Below, in pieces: positions 29,006 through 39,652 of a stretch of DNA of 64,000 nucleotides (positions are counted from its first letter, which is position 1; every line of letters starts with the position of its first letter). The DNA comes from Candidatus Thiodubiliella endoseptemdiera (GTDB lineage Bacteria > Pseudomonadota > Gammaproteobacteria > PS1 > Pseudothioglobaceae), in the NCBI GenBank assembly GCA_013416635.1, contig JACCHT010000001.1, positions 1,178,001 through 1,242,000 of the forward strand, read 5' to 3'. The translations under genes were made by a program, and so were the position numbers. Under the pieces are notes generated by a model. That model was not told the origin of the DNA. It did no database searches and was given only the letters and a program-made list of their open reading frames with translations.

Positions 29006-29095
29006 TTAAATTTTTTAAACACCAGTCAGCTAAGTGGTTAAATTTCCAATTTGATAAAAGGATGATTTGCAAATGATCATATTTATGCAAGTCTC
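29006..29095 (+). mobile_element. Eroded MITE fragment
   Basis: TTTTTTAAACACCAG, CCAATTTGATAAA and ATATTTATGCAAGTCTC are recognisable pieces of the right part of the MITE with many substitutions and deletions. It is the oldest-looking copy in the window. Confidence 0.6.
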
Positions 29096-29138
29096 AATTA
29101 AATATTTTTAAACACAAGTACAGCAAAAGGTAAAAGCT

Positions 29139-30420
29139 ATGCAACAAAAAATAAATAAACGGACATTAACTTTTATTATTGGTTTCTTATCAATAGTTTC
29201 TTGCCAAACGGCTATCAGTAAAGACAAAGCAACATCATTTGATACTTTGACGAATGTGGATTATGTACGAAAATTAACCATTCAAGAGTTTCCTCTTTTT
29301 AGGCAAATTAAAAAAATAGAGGCAAGCACTACCTAACTGTTAGTTATAAAGATTACAATGGCGATTTACATCATGATGGGGCACTTGAAGTGCCTGCTAA
29401 TATTGCCAATCAAGTAAAGGCATTGTTTCCTGATTTGTTAGCAAATGGCTTTCTTTTTCAAAAAATCAAGCCTTTATCACAATATAGCGATGTTTATGCA
29501 GCAATGAAAGACAATGCAACTTTTTTCTTTACAAGCACTTTAGGGAGGATATGGCTAGTTATCAACCCAATAAATAATCCACTCATTGTGCGTGATATTG
29601 GAAACAAAAATGCAGCATATAAACATACTTTTGCCCATGGGGTGGCGACCAGCAATAAATTGGTAATTTTTCCTGCCGCAGGGGTTTTGTCAGTCAATGT
29701 GAATCAAACTGGAAATGTTGGAAAACTAACACCAAAAGCATTAGAAGTATTCTCCAAACATAATTTTATTCAAGCATTACAAGCAAATGACAACCCTGAT
29801 GTGTTATTTTTTGGCTTACTGGGTTATCAATATAAGGCACCTAAAATGCCTAAAAAAATTGATTTTGCCGATACATCTTCAGTTACCCCAACATTTTCTT
29901 ATGAGCCTCTACCAGATAGCGTGAAAAAAGCACTGATTAACAGTGGAGCATGGAAAAAAGGTTGTCCAGTTAGTTTAGAAAGACTGAACTATGTCCAATT
30001 CGGTTATTACGGCTATGACGGAAATATCGCCCAAGGATCACTAGTAACAGCCGATGTTGTTGCCCCTAATATTTTAGAAATTTTTAAAAACTTCTTCCAA
30101 AATAAAATTGCCATTGAAAAACCAGGCGGTGAAAATTGGGTGGCACCGGTATGTTTAATTGTCGAAAAATTACTGGAGAATCTGGATTTTCACTACATTC
30201 TTACGGCACAGCACTTGACCTTAGTTACTATCGAAACCCCTATATAGGTATATATAAACTGGATAAAAATAACGACGGCATAGCAGCAACAGGGGTGATT
30301 GTAATTCCTGACAGCCAATTGATTTTTTTGGCTCGTAATCAGCATACAGATGGTTTTAATGAAGCCCATGTTGATTACCTCCGTTCTCAAGGATTATCTG
30401 AGTGGGGCGGTCATTGCTAA
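29139..30420 (+). pseudogene. M15-type peptidase lipoprotein, two frameshifts
   Basis: First frame: signal with lipobox-like IIGFLSIVSCQTAIS. Second frame (from about 29335): YKDYNGDLHHDGALEVPANI and a long central part. Third frame (from about 30136): FNCRKITGESGFSLHSYGTA, LDLSYYRNPYIGIYKLDKN and QGLSEWGGHC. SxHxxGxAxD plus a terminal WGGH is the zinc site of D-Ala-D-Ala carboxypeptidase/endopeptidase-like (M15_4) enzymes that cut peptidoglycan. Combined length about 425 residues. The final Cys in WGGHC instead of HFE/W is unusual. Confidence 0.7.
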
Positions 30421-32070
30421 CGCACTGATTATAGCTTTCCAAACCACTATTCTTCTGCATCATTCCTTTTCGCATTTGTTGAAAAGGGTTCTACTTACTT
30501 TATGAATATAAGAAGCCTTTGCAAAGTTTTCCATTCAACCGAATATGCAAATAGTCGCAAATGGCAAACTTACCAAACTTGCAAGCGTTTGTTAAAAATA
30601 TTGCACAATTTGATACTTTGGGTGAAGATGGGTTTTATCAAATGCTTTACACAAAACTTCAGGCACAGGCAACCAGTCAATAAATCAAATTTTTTAACAA
30701 GGTCTTTATAATGCGTAGCCTCCCAAATAGTTGCCCCTTAAAAACCAGCTAACCTTTGTTTTAAAAGATAAGTAGGTAAATTAGAAATAATGGAAACACC
30801 TTATTACTTCTTAACAACCCCAAAATATTTATATATTCTCACTATGAAACTTCAACGTTCCCGCCACACCTCCAAAAATTACACTTGACCTATTTATTTT
30901 ACTATCCAATATTGTAAATACAAAATGCCCAAGTTCTTGATGTATGATATTACAAAGATGAGCAAGATAGTTGAAAGATCTACATTAAGCAAAACAAATG
31001 TGATTGATTTGGGTATGAAAAACATACAAACTATACAAAGTATCGGTAAATTATTACTGAAAATAAAATCAATAGGGAGGTTTAAGAATAATCTAAGTAT
31101 ATTTTGATACAATTTTACAAATATCATAATGACATAAGACCTATACACAACTATTCTTTAATACTAGAAATTAAAAGATGATTCCATATATTAAAATAAA
31201 ATACTGCAAAAATTTATTACTAGGGGCTAGCTTTTTGGTCTAAAAGCATCTTTGGGGAATTACATCTTAAAAATTATGGACAATTTCAACGCTAATGGAA
31301 AAGATAGCAAATAGCTGATTGACTCTATTGTTATGTGAAGACAATGTATTATCTCTGTTAAGAAATTGAATATAAAAAATACAGAAAGTGAAGACAGAAT
31401 ATGAATAGGATGGCTATAAAAAACATAGATAAAGTCAACAAACCAAATATAGAGTCTGAACTATTGCTAGCAATTTACAGATGTCCGTTAAAAGACACGA
31501 TGAAAGAATATCAATTTATCCGATCTTAAATCGGAAAAATATATCTTCAGAATATACTAAACTCTTTAGGCTAAAAGATCAAGTTCTATTGCCTAATAGA
31601 TTTAGGAAGTGCTTCTATTTTCATACTTTTGATGAATAAAATACAAAAATTTTATTTGAAAAGAACTAATGAAACATATTTCAGCTTGTAGCAGAGGATG
31701 CTTTAGCATAAAGATATTTCTGTTGAAAATATTATCAAGATAACATGTTTTTATAGGCGATATTGAAGATTTAATTGCCTATATGCTATGACATAAATAA
31801 TAATTTATTCAATATTAATGAAAATAGTAAAAACAATTGTTTTATGTTGATTATGAAACATTTTTCGGATGTAAATTCACAGAAAATAAAAAGAAGGATT
31901 GTTAAGATTTAATCTTCCTATATTTGGATGAATTTTATTTGAACATTATTCAAAATATTTATTATCTGGAGAAATATTTGATGTTATAATCAAAGAAAGA
32001 CATGATTGAGCTAATTATGACAATTGAGCATTACAGCCAAGAATATATGCAATTGCATTACATCTATTGG
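30421..32070. other. 1.65-kb AT-rich stretch with no recognised gene
   Basis: Only short frames are open. At 30560-30685 a 40-codon frame MANLPNLQAFVKNIAQFD can be read, and at 31408-31780 shifting frames give coding-like text (ISSEYTKLFRLKDQVLLPNR, FRKCFYFHTFDE), perhaps an old decayed gene. No family, RNA gene or repeat is recognised. Confidence 0.4.
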
Positions 32071-32195
32071 ATGCTTAGTATTGTCAATATCTAAACAATA
32101 ATAAAAGTGCTTCTCGCATAGCCCAAGGTTACGACAACACTATTTTTGTTTTTTTAAGGGGTAAGCATTGTGATAGAGAGCATAGATCTAAAGAA

Positions 32196-32417
32196 TTGCT
32201 TTTAAGGTGCTGTATAGTGAGTGTCAATTTAGAAAATAAAATAATAGTTGGTATAGCAAGAGATAAACCAGAAGGAAATGGATCTTCCTCAGATCTTGTG
32301 TATATAGAAAATAAAAACTGGACACAAAAAGAAAAAGATGAATATAAAAAACTTTCAAAAGAATTTAATTATTTTAAAGGCATAAACTGGGAAAAAATGA
32401 AAGAGATGAGTTTATGA
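32196..32417 (+). CDS. Unrecognised small protein in a putative integron cassette
   Basis: 73 codons from a TTG start; the same frame is open back to about 32082 (NNKSASRIAQGYDNTIFVFL) without a clear ATG, so the 5' end may be lost. The C-terminus is charged (NWTQKEKDEYKKLSKEFNYF). Its stop lies 7 bp before an attC-like site, the usual spacing in gene cassettes. No family recognised. Confidence 0.45.
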   Translation: MLLRCCIVSVNLENKIIVGIARDKPEGNGSSSDLVYIENKNWTQKEKDEYKKLSKEFNYFKGINWEKMKEMSL

Positions 32418-32423
32418 AAAAGC

Positions 32424-32481
32424 ATCTAACAAATCATTCCACCTGACCGCTAACGCGTCAGGTGAATTCAAGTGTTAGGGC
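32424..32481 (+). other. attC-like integron recombination site
   Basis: Starts TCTAACAAATCATTC, continues with an ACCTGAC / GTCAGGT stem around CGCTAACGC, and ends AATTCAAGTGTTAGGGC. Layout (R''-L''-stem-L'-R', GTTAGG core, ~58 bp) matches short attC sites such as those of aad cassettes. It separates the 32.2-kb frame from the PIN gene. No integrase gene is in the window. Confidence 0.7.
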
Positions 32482-32498
32482 TATAAACGAGACATATA

Positions 32499-32978
32499 AT
32501 GAGAAAGTTTGTTTGGGATACATCAGCAATTGTAAATATAAAAGAGCCAAATGCTGAAGGTTACTCACCAGGTAATAGCTTTTACGAAGATTTCAACGAT
32601 GGTTGGATTGAAGGGGAATATTTAAATATTTTTCCTACGCTAGCAGTTTTTGAAATTCAAGCAACCGTCTCTAAAAAACATAGAAAAGGTCAGCGTATTT
32701 TAAGAGATTTTTATCTTATGGATGACAATGCAATTTCATATGATGTAAACCAAGAGTTAATTACTAAATCAATTGATTTGTTCACCCTTGATGGTTTTAA
32801 CAATCTTCAAGGAGCAGACCTTGTGTTTGCTTGTATCGCTCATGTTGAAGATGCATATTTAGTTACAATGGATAGAAAGCTGGCCTTACATGCATCAAAA
32901 CAAATAAAGGTAATTAATCTTAATGAGAGTGCTGAATCAGAAAATTATTATCGTGCATTATTCCAATACAATAATTAG
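32499..32978 (+). CDS. PIN-domain protein, probable cassette gene
   Basis: 159 residues with PIN-type acidic residues: KFVWDTSAIVNIKEP (first Asp), FEIQATVSKK (Glu), NNLQGADLVFACIAH (Asp) and TMDRKLALHA (last Asp). PIN domains are Mg-dependent RNases, often VapC toxins. No antitoxin gene is visible on either side, so it may be orphaned or a non-toxin PIN. It begins 18 bp after the attC-like site, typical of an integron cassette, but no second attC follows. Confidence 0.75.
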   Translation: MRKFVWDTSAIVNIKEPNAEGYSPGNSFYEDFNDGWIEGEYLNIFPTLAVFEIQATVSKKHRKGQRILRDFYLMDDNAISYDVNQELITKSIDLFTLDGFNNLQGADLVFACIAHVEDAYLVTMDRKLALHASKQIKVINLNESAESENYYRALFQYNN

Positions 32979-33004
32979 GGTTACAATAATTAGGGTCAAA
33001 TAAT

Positions 33005-33290
33005 TAGAAATAATTAGGGTCAGAGTGTAATTTATTCAACATTTTTCTTCGGTCTTCCTGCTTTTCTACTACTTACCCTAGCATTATTCAAAACTTCAAT
33101 TTCTTTGATAAAAACCTCATTACCAAGTGCTAACCCTTTGTTAATATTTTTCCTGATATTACCTCGTTGTATGATATGCTGAGGAATATCTGCTGGAGTT
33201 ATGCGTTTTAGTCTTGCCATTTTGAAATACAGAATACAAAAGAGAAATATTATTTTAGCGTAAAAATAACACTCTGACCTTAATTATTTG
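33005..33290 (-). mobile_element. Internally deleted RAYT (IS200-like REP transposase) remnant
   Basis: A 62-codon frame (33032-33220) joins the RAYT N-terminus MARLKRITPADIPQHIIQRGN to the C-terminus LGNEVFIKEIEVLNNAR...RKAGRPKK; the catalytic HUH/Tyr middle is missing. It is flanked by inverted copies of AATTAGGGTCAGAGTGT (33009-33025) and its complement (about 33268-33285), the REP-like sequence commonly recognised by these transposases. Likely a non-autonomous derivative. Confidence 0.7.
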
Positions 33291-33415
33291 TAATTGCTCT
33301 TGAGTGTGAATTTGTATTTGCATTCTTGTGGTAGTTTTGTTGCATGTCTTCTCCTTTTGTGGTGAAAAAAGTTGATATGTTACGATAACTATCACTCTTA
33401 TTTGAGTGTTAGTTT

Positions 33416-33469
33416 AAGGGTTTGAATTTTTATTTTTCTGTATTTTTGCAAGCAAAAATTCAAACCCTT
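33416..33469. repeat. 16-bp perfect hairpin in arm A
   Basis: AAGGGTTTGAATTTTT at 33416-33431 pairs with AAAAATTCAAACCCTT at 33454-33469 across a 22-nt loop. The same hairpin is present in arm B near 40971-41025. It may terminate transcription in both directions. Confidence 0.7.
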
Positions 33470-33780
33470 AAAATGACCATTGTGCTAGGTTTGAGAATTA
33501 TTAATTCAAATGCTTAAAGTGGAATAACGTGGTGAAACTGGATAGTTAAGGGGTAAAAAGTGGATTTACACAGTTTGGTTTACACTCCCTTTTTTAGGTT
33601 TTTTTGAAATTAATTTTTAATTAGAGAACATTAAAGATATTTTATGTAATATAATTATATTCAATTATTTAATGACGAATAATTAACAAACGATTGCTGT
33701 TTATTTGTACCAACCCAGAGTGAATCGATAAGATGAAATCTTGGCATAATAAATGAAAAATAATAAAAAGGAGTAACAAA

Positions 33781-34398
33781 ATGAAACATACAGAAGACGA
33801 GTTATATGACAATAGTAAGAAAGTTAAAAGTATTGAAATGATTGATAAAAAAGGATTGGATTTAATCAATAGCATAGATAAAACTGGCTTAAAAGCAATC
33901 CTTAACGATGGTATTGATGCTCTTGCTGCAGTTTCAACAGTATATACTGCTGCTAAAGCAATTAAAGAATTCTTAGACGGTGCATATCTAACGGTTTCGG
34001 CTGAAAATTCTTATGCTGATGTTGTTATGTTGCAAGCATTTGTGACTGACGATAGTAAACATAATGCAAGAAGTTTACCACATAAAAATTTTTTATTTAG
34101 AGGCGAAGCGGATACGGGTGTTTTTCGTGTAAATTCTATGTCAGAGTCTAATTCAACATTCTTATATTCTGTTGAGACTAAGAATAAAGTTTCAACTGTA
34201 TTGATACAATATAAATGGTCTCAACAAGATAGTGGAAGTGGTAAAGTGGTGATTACGGATTGTAAAGGCAAAGCGGTGGCTATAGAATTCAATTTATATA
34301 AAAGAATTGCGCTTGAAAGTGCTGATAAAGAGTTTAAAGTGTCGTTGCTTGCTACTGGCGGTGTAATGCAATTGGGTATCATAAAGCCAAACACTTGA
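33781..34398 (+). CDS. Unrecognised protein, copy 1 of a duplicated family
   Basis: 205 residues starting MKHTEDELYDNSKKVKSIEM with a strong AAGGAG site 9 bp upstream. An N-terminal helical part (KGLDLINSIDKTGLKAI, TVYTAAKAIKEFLDGAYLTV) is followed by a strand-rich part (SNSTFLYSVETKNKVSTVLI, KVVITDCKGKAVAIEFNLYK). No signal peptide or catalytic motif. A near-identical gene is at 39847-40494; the broken gene at 37863-38608 shares the LINS..TGLKA and AIKEFLDGAY motifs. I recognise no family. Confidence 0.75.
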   Translation: MKHTEDELYDNSKKVKSIEMIDKKGLDLINSIDKTGLKAILNDGIDALAAVSTVYTAAKAIKEFLDGAYLTVSAENSYADVVMLQAFVTDDSKHNARSLPHKNFLFRGEADTGVFRVNSMSESNSTFLYSVETKNKVSTVLIQYKWSQQDSGSGKVVITDCKGKAVAIEFNLYKRIALESADKEFKVSLLATGGVMQLGIIKPNT

Positions 34399-34591
34399 AT
34401 TCACATTATACTCTAATCCAAAAATAGAGACTTTAAAGATAACACTACCCTTTGTCCTGCCTGTGTTTGTAAGAGATATTAGCCCATTTATAGGTTCAGT
34501 GGCTATTTTTTTGTAAATGCAGATGAGGCGAAGGGCTGCACTGGGCTCATGATTTCTTTTTTTTGGATTGGAGCCATAAACACAATACTCA

Positions 34592-34609
34592 GAGACCTTT
34601 GCATAAATA
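34592..34609. repeat. Solo MITE terminal repeat
   Basis: GAGACCTTTGCATAAATA followed directly by unrelated sequence. At the equivalent place in arm B (39548-39652) two thirds of a MITE remain, so arm A lost the element body. Confidence 0.85.
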
Positions 34610-35035
34610 GAAAACAAAAAGTACAAAACCCTAACTGGTATAAAACAGTTTCAACAAAAACCTAGCTGAACCATTAACAAATTTCTGTTCTTAAACTATA
34701 AACCTGTATTCTAGCATCAACTGTCAAAGGGGCTAGCGTTCAAACCCCTTGACAGTTAAAACTAAGATTTGTTGGTATAATAGATCAGCGAATTAAGGAT
34801 AAAAATGACTGTGAACAGTCAAGATTCTGCTTAACAAAAGTTGCGCATAACTGTAAGGGTGTAGCAAGTGTAAGTTGTAGATTTCTACCGTTTTCACCAT
34901 CTAATCTTAACCATTCTCTTGTTACCGATATGCGTTTCAAGATGGTAATTTTCTTGCCTTCTTTTGCTATTAGTAGTTGTTTTTAGTCCCACAATCTTAT
35001 GGTGTATCATTACCCCAACTACAGGAGACTAACTT

Positions 35036-35261
35036 ATGGGAAACATACTGCATGCTAATGCCAAGACTACGCCACGAATCAAAACTGAAATTCAAAACGC
35101 TACAGCGAGCATCGCTGTTTTAGCCGAGCGCTACAAATTAAATCCTAAAACCATTATTCGCTGGAAAAATACCCTCTCTGTAGCAGATAAAAAATCAGGA
35201 CCTAAAGTCTGTAATGGTCTAATCAACTTGGACACATTTCAAGCCACTTTTTTCAATTCAG
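35036..35261 (+). pseudogene. IS481-like transposase N-terminus, truncated
   Basis: MGNILHANAKTTPRIKTEIQ, then ASIAVLAERYKLNPKTIIRW is the N-terminal helix-turn-helix of IS481-type transposases. The catalytic part is missing; homology ends at about 35261 where the IS3 remnant begins. A diverged copy lies inverted at 38922-39107. Confidence 0.7.
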
Positions 35262-36121
35262 CCATCTTTCCCGCTGGGGTTAAATACCCAATGGTTGAAT
35301 GAATCCTTTTGTAATTATAAAAATAGATGAGACCTTTGCATAAATAGGGATGATTGGCAAAATGACAGATTTTATTAAATTGGAAATTTTTTAAATCCAC
35401 CCCTAGCAGGGCTAAGGGTGTTTTTAAAAAGTTTGTAATTTGATGAAAGATGGCGTTTTGATGATTATTCATATTTATGCAAAGGTCTCTAGATGTAACT
35501 CTCTACATTTTCTACCACTTCATTGTGATTTGCAAAGCTTTGGTAGTTTAATTTTTCAGTCTTTAAACTTCTAAAGAATCGCTCCATCACCGCATTATCC
35601 CAGCAGTTACCCCGTCTGCTCATACTCTGAGTAATGCTGTTGCTCTTACAATACTGCGCAAACGCGTTTGCGCAGTATTGTACGCCTTGATCAGAATGGA
35701 ACATGAGTTGATTGGTATTGGGCTGGTGTCGTGATATGGCATTACTCAGTGCGTCTTTTGCTAGTTGTGCATTGGGCTGTTTTGACAATGCCCAACCCAC
35801 CACTTGTTTTGAACTCAAATCCACTACACTGGCTAAATAACTCCAACCTTGGTGGATCTTGACGAGGTAATATCACCCCCAGTGCATGTTAATTGTTTGC
35901 TGCGCAAATTCACGATTGAGTAGGCTTCCAGCCTTTTTGTGGATGGTGCCAGCATTGGGGTAATAGTGGCGTTTTCTGGGGCGTATGGCAACCACATTCG
36001 CTTTTTTCATTAGGCTTGCTGTTTGGTAAGTGCCGATATTGTAGCCTTGGTTATTTAAGATTACGCACATTCTATGTTTGCCATAGGTATGCCCAACTTC
36101 AATGGCAGTTTGCTTAAGTAA
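35239..36121 (-). pseudogene. IS3-family OrfB transposase, interrupted by a MITE and a frameshift
   Basis: DDE integrase blocks: LLNREFAQQTINMHW and GDIT-like start, VVDLSSKQVVGWALS, LMFHSDQGVQY and the glutamate block RRGNCWDNAVMERFFRSLKTE, then after the MITE YNYKRIHSTIGYLTP. A frameshift lies near 35860. The MITE (35329-35489) splits the tail with TSD TAGAT, and the IS5 fragment at 36122 removes the 5' end including OrfA. Confidence 0.88.
35329..35489 (+). mobile_element. 161-bp MITE inside IS3 OrfB, TSD TAGAT
   Basis: Full-length, flanked by TAGAT at 35324-35328 and 35490-35494. Excising the element and one TSD rejoins the transposase frame. Confidence 0.96.
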
Positions 36122-36565
36122 GAGACCTTTGCATAAATCAACCCAAACCCACCAACATGGTAAAATAACACCCATCTAAAAACAGCCACAAAAATCAAAA
36201 AAATGTCCTGGAAACAAACAGCCCAAAACTCATTTGCAGACTCTCTTGTCGTTGAACACAAATCCCTATCAGAACTAGACGATGTGCATAACATTATCAA
36301 TTGGCCTGAGATAGAACAAACACTTTCAAACCTGTATTCATCCAAGCGAGGTGCACCCAGCTACCCACCACTAATGATGTTCAAGATTCTCATTCTTCAA
36401 GCTTGGTACGGACTAAGTGATGAGGCATTAGAGAAACAAATTGCCAGAGATTTAATGTTTAGAAGGTTTATTGATTTGTCTCTATCTGAGAATGTGCCAG
36501 ACCATTCCAGCATTTGGCGTTTTAGGCAATTACTCAATACTGAGAAACTGTTAGAGCCATTACTA
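36122..36565 (+). mobile_element. IS5-family element, 5' fragment
   Basis: Begins with the terminal repeat GAGACCTTTGCATAAATC, 17 bases identical to the MITE end. The transposase starts at 36203 (MSWKQTAQNSFADSLVVEH) and includes KRGAPSYPPLMMFKILILQ, WYGLSDEALEKQI and VPDHSSIWRFRQLL, the N-terminal DUF772 region of IS5 transposases. It is cut at 36565 by a MITE with non-matching flanks, so the catalytic part was deleted. Confidence 0.88.
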
Positions 36566-36726
36566 GAGACCTTTGCATAAATAGGGATGATTAGCAAAAT
36601 GACAGATTTTATTAAATTGGAAATTTTTTAAATCCACTCCTAGCAGGGCTAAGGGTGTTTTTAAAAAGTTTGTAATTTGATGAAAGATGGCGTTTTGATG
36701 ATTATTCATATTTATGCAAAGGTCTC
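36566..36726 (+). mobile_element. 161-bp MITE at IS5 deletion endpoint
   Basis: Full-length; left flank TACTA (IS5 sequence), right flank TTTTA. The missing IS5 3' part suggests recombination between MITE or terminal-repeat copies. Confidence 0.93.
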
Positions 36727-37172
36727 TTTTAGTTAAAAATCTGTTTTTTAGGGATTTTTTATTTTTTTGGAAAAAATAGAGGTTTTTGAATTTTGGTGAT
36801 TGCTTTTTAGAGTCATGTGGGGCTAATGCAGTGGTCTTAGTCAAATAATCTCATTGTTATCATCTTGTTTTTTTTGACAAAAGATGATATTTATTTTAAC
36901 TTAAATTCTTTTGTAGAAGGGTTTTTATAGGTTTTTTGATTGGAAAAATACTAATTTTTTTGTGTTTGGGTTTTTTTAGGGGTGTCCTTAAATTTATTGT
37001 TGCAATATAGTTTTTGTGTTATAATATTTTTTCTATCTAGTAGAAAAAAACGATTAAGGCTCTGTGTGTTGAATTTAGGGTATTCGGATTCACTTATAGA
37101 AAAGACGCTGATTTTGTTGGCAAACTATAGTACAATTATATAAAGATAAAATTTGAATAAGGAGTATAAAAT
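36727..37172. other. AT-rich stretch without a gene
   Basis: T-runs and short frames only. The last 30 bp carry a good ribosome-binding site (AATAAGGAGTATAAAAT) for the next gene; upstream TATAAT-like boxes are too frequent in this AT-rich DNA to pick one. Confidence 0.5.
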
Positions 37173-37852
37173 ATGCAATATGAAATTGATTTAAAGTTGG
37201 ATAAACCAACACTTGAGAAACTGATTGAAGAAGGTTTTAGTTTACAGGTTTTTAAAGGTGCGAACAACGTTGCTAAAGACGCTGCTAAAGTGGCAGTCTG
37301 GAAGTCCGTTGAGGAATTGTTAGAATTAAACACTATAAAATGGGAAGAGGATTATGCTGGTTATTTCACTGCTACGGTTCTCAAGGACGAAGCAGTAATA
37401 GAAGCCACAGATTTTTCATCGTTAAAATTGGGTGATTTATATACCCTTAATAGTGACGGGGAGGGGATTGTATCTAAAGGGGAACGCTCAGATAGTTTTA
37501 ATTATGCAATGGAACAACAGAGAATACCAGAAGACCAATTCTATTGCGGATTAGGCTCTATTGCCGATAATAAAATTAGTCCGTTTGTTGCGATTAATAT
37601 AGCGCCTCAGTTTTTCGTGCAATTAGAACCTCATGAAAAAATATTATTAATGTTTTCACAACAGCCACGAGAAATTGGGACTATTACTGTTCAGTCTGAG
37701 AGTAAAGCTATATTAATTGATTTTCCAACTGATAAAAGGAAAATAGAATTATCTTTTGATGAGAATACAGGTTGGTTGCCATCAGATCCAGCAGACCCAA
37801 GGGTAACATTTTTGATACTCCCGTTAATATTGCTAATGAAGTTTGCGATTAG
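37173..37852 (+). pseudogene. Unrecognised beta-rich protein, frameshift near the C-terminus
   Basis: Starts MQYEIDLKLDKPTLEKLIEE after AAGGAG. Key blocks: FSLQVFKGANNVAKDAAKVA, IKWEEDYAGYFTATV, EDQFYCGLGSIADNKISPF, LEPHEKILLMFSQQPREIGT and FDENTGWLPSDPADPRVT. One base lost near 37807 shifts the end; the corrected tail is FDTPVNIANEVCD, stop 37852, whereas the shifted frame runs on into the MITE to 37892. No signal peptide or known active site. The gene at 37863 repeats most of these blocks. Confidence 0.7.
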
Positions 37853-37862
37853 TCACCTGAAA

Positions 37863-38608
37863 ATGAATAAATTAATAGAGACCTTTGCATAAATAGGGAT
37901 GATTAGCAAAATGACAGATTTTATTAAATTGGAAATTTTTTAAATCCACTCCTAGCAGGGCTAATGGTGTTTTTAAAAAGTTTGTAATTTGATGAAAGAT
38001 GGCGTTTTGATGATTATTCATATTTATGCAAAGGTCTCTAATAGAATTAGAGGGTAAAGAGTTAATAAACTCATTGCCGATTACTGGGTTAAAAGCACCT
38101 GATGTTGGGGCTATATAGATGGTTGCAACGACTTTATTTCAAGCGATAAGAGCAATTAAAGAGTTTCTTGATGGTGCGTATTATGGGGCTATCAAACTTA
38201 TATACATTAGCTAAAGACGGAACAGATGTTGTATCAAAGGGTGGTGATAAAGAAAGTTTTAACTTTGGAATGGAGGAGCGGACCGTTAAAGAATTCCAAT
38301 TTAGTTGTGGGCTAGGGACGATTTTTGACGGTGATATTAATCCATTTGTTGCGGTGAATATTAAACCTAAGTTTTTTGTTCAATTGAAACCGCACGAAAA
38401 AATATTACTAATGTTTTCACAATAATAGCGAGAAATTGGAACAGTCACAGCAACATCAGAGAGTAAAGCAGTATTAATTGATTTTCCGCCTAAGAATAGA
38501 ACGATTGCCTTGACTTTTGATGTAAACACTGGCTGGATTTCGTCAGATCCGACAGACACACGCATTACAATTTTTGATAAACCTGTAGATATTGCGTATC
38601 AGGTGTAG
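37863..38608 (+). pseudogene. Broken fusion-like paralogue sharing motifs of both neighbouring families
   Basis: Starts MNKLI before the MITE and continues ELEGKELINSLPITGLKAPD after it. Then come an in-frame stop near 38115, TLFQAIRAIKEFLDGAY (as in the 33781 protein), and after a shift LYTLAKDGTDVVSKGG, FQFSCGLGTIFDGDINPFVA and LKPHEKILLMFSQ (as in the 37173 protein), two stops, and IGTVTATSESKAVLIDFPP to DIAYQV. It therefore links the two otherwise different protein types. Confidence 0.75.
37878..38038 (+). mobile_element. 161-bp MITE, TSD TAATA
   Basis: Full-length, one internal substitution (GGGCTAATGG). TAATA flanks at 37873-37877 and 38039-38043. It interrupts codon 5 of the paralogue gene. 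Confidence 0.96.
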
Positions 38609-38921
38609 AAGATTTTCAGGGTTCCCGCTTGCGGGATGTCGTGGATGTTTCTTTTGTTTTTAACAATTTTTGAGATAAGCAATGTTCTGAAATTTAACAC
38701 CAAAAAAAAGTGCCACCAACATTGATTTAATTGTTAGTGCATTGTTGGTGTTTAATGTTTTAAAAATAATTTTGTTTTCAATGGCCGTTAGTATTTTGAA
38801 ACTAATTTATTTTTAATTTTGGAGTGCGTTTGAATGTCTTTTTTTATCAAAAAAAAGAACTTAAATCCTGTGATTTAAAAAGTCCAAAAAGATTGCAAGG
38901 CATATGAAACACTAAAATCAA
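38609..38921. other. Stretch without a gene
   Basis: Contains a GTTCCCGCTTGCGGGATG hairpin at about 38620-38637, possibly a terminator for the preceding gene; otherwise nothing recognised. Confidence 0.45.
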
Positions 38922-39107
38922 AAAAAGTGGCTTGAAATGTGTCCAAGTTGATTAGACCATTACAGACTTTAGGTCCTGATTTTTTATCTGCTACAGAGAG
39001 GGTATTTTTCCAGCGAATAATGGTTTTAGGATTTAATTTGTAGCGTTTTGAATTTCAGTTCTGATTCGTGGCGTAGTCTTGGCATTAGCATGCAGTATGT
39101 TTCCCAT
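38922..39107 (-). pseudogene. IS481-like transposase N-terminus, diverged copy
   Basis: Inverted match of 35036-35261: start at 39105-39107 and the same HTH text with substitutions and small shifts. Non-functional. Confidence 0.7.
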
Positions 39108-39547
39108 AAGTTAGTCTCCTGCAGTTGGGGTAATGATACACCATAAGATTGTGGGGCTAAACAACTACTTTATTAGCAAAGAAGGCAAGAAAATTTACCA
39201 TCTTGAAACGGCTAAAGGTAGCAAGAAAAAGTTAAGATTAGATGGTGAAACGGTAGAAATTCACAATTACCTCTGTAATACCCCATTTCCCGCGCAACTT
39301 TTAAGCAGAATCTTGACTGTTCACAGTCATTTTTATCCTTAATTGGCTGATCTATTATACCAACAAATCTAGTTTTAACTGTCAAGGGCTTGAACGCTAG
39401 CACTCCTTGACAGTTGATGCTAGGTAAGTTTATAGTTTAAGAACAGAAATTTGGTTAATGGTTCAAGGTTTTTTTGTTGAAACTGTTATTATACCAGTTA
39501 GGATTTCTGTACTTTTTTGTTTTCTATTTTTGGATTAGGGCATCAGA

Positions 39548-39652
39548 ATTTTTTTAAATCCACTCCTAGCAGGGCTAAGGGTGTTTTTAAAAAGTTTGTA
39601 ATTTGATGAAAGATGGCGTTTTGATGATTATTCATATTTATGCAAAGGTCTC
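39548..39652 (+). mobile_element. MITE remnant, right two thirds
   Basis: Begins in the AT-rich centre (AATTTTTTTAAATCCACTCC) and ends in the intact right terminal repeat. The left 55 bp are missing. Confidence 0.92.

Larger units (their letters stand above)
33291..35261. repeat. Inverted duplication, arm A
   Basis: About 2 kb that recurs inverted at 38922-41149. Shared content in order: IS481-like start, a long hairpin, the unrecognised protein gene, the MITE-end junction, and a second IS481-like HTH fragment. The 33.3-34.6 kb part is nearly identical; the 34.6-35.3 kb part has diverged. Confidence 0.9.

Noticed and set aside
30925-31148. Overlapping 60-84 codon frames on both strands
   Set aside because: AT-rich, low-complexity hydrophobic or lysine-rich text with no family pattern or start signals.
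33395-33420. GAGTGTTAGTTTAAGG as another attC core
   Set aside because: No left-hand half or stem, and the sequence is part of the IS481-like/hairpin end repeated in both duplication arms.
38620-38637. GTTCCCGCTTGCGGGATG as a regulatory RNA
   Set aside because: Only a small stem-loop; no conserved flanking structure beyond a possible terminator.
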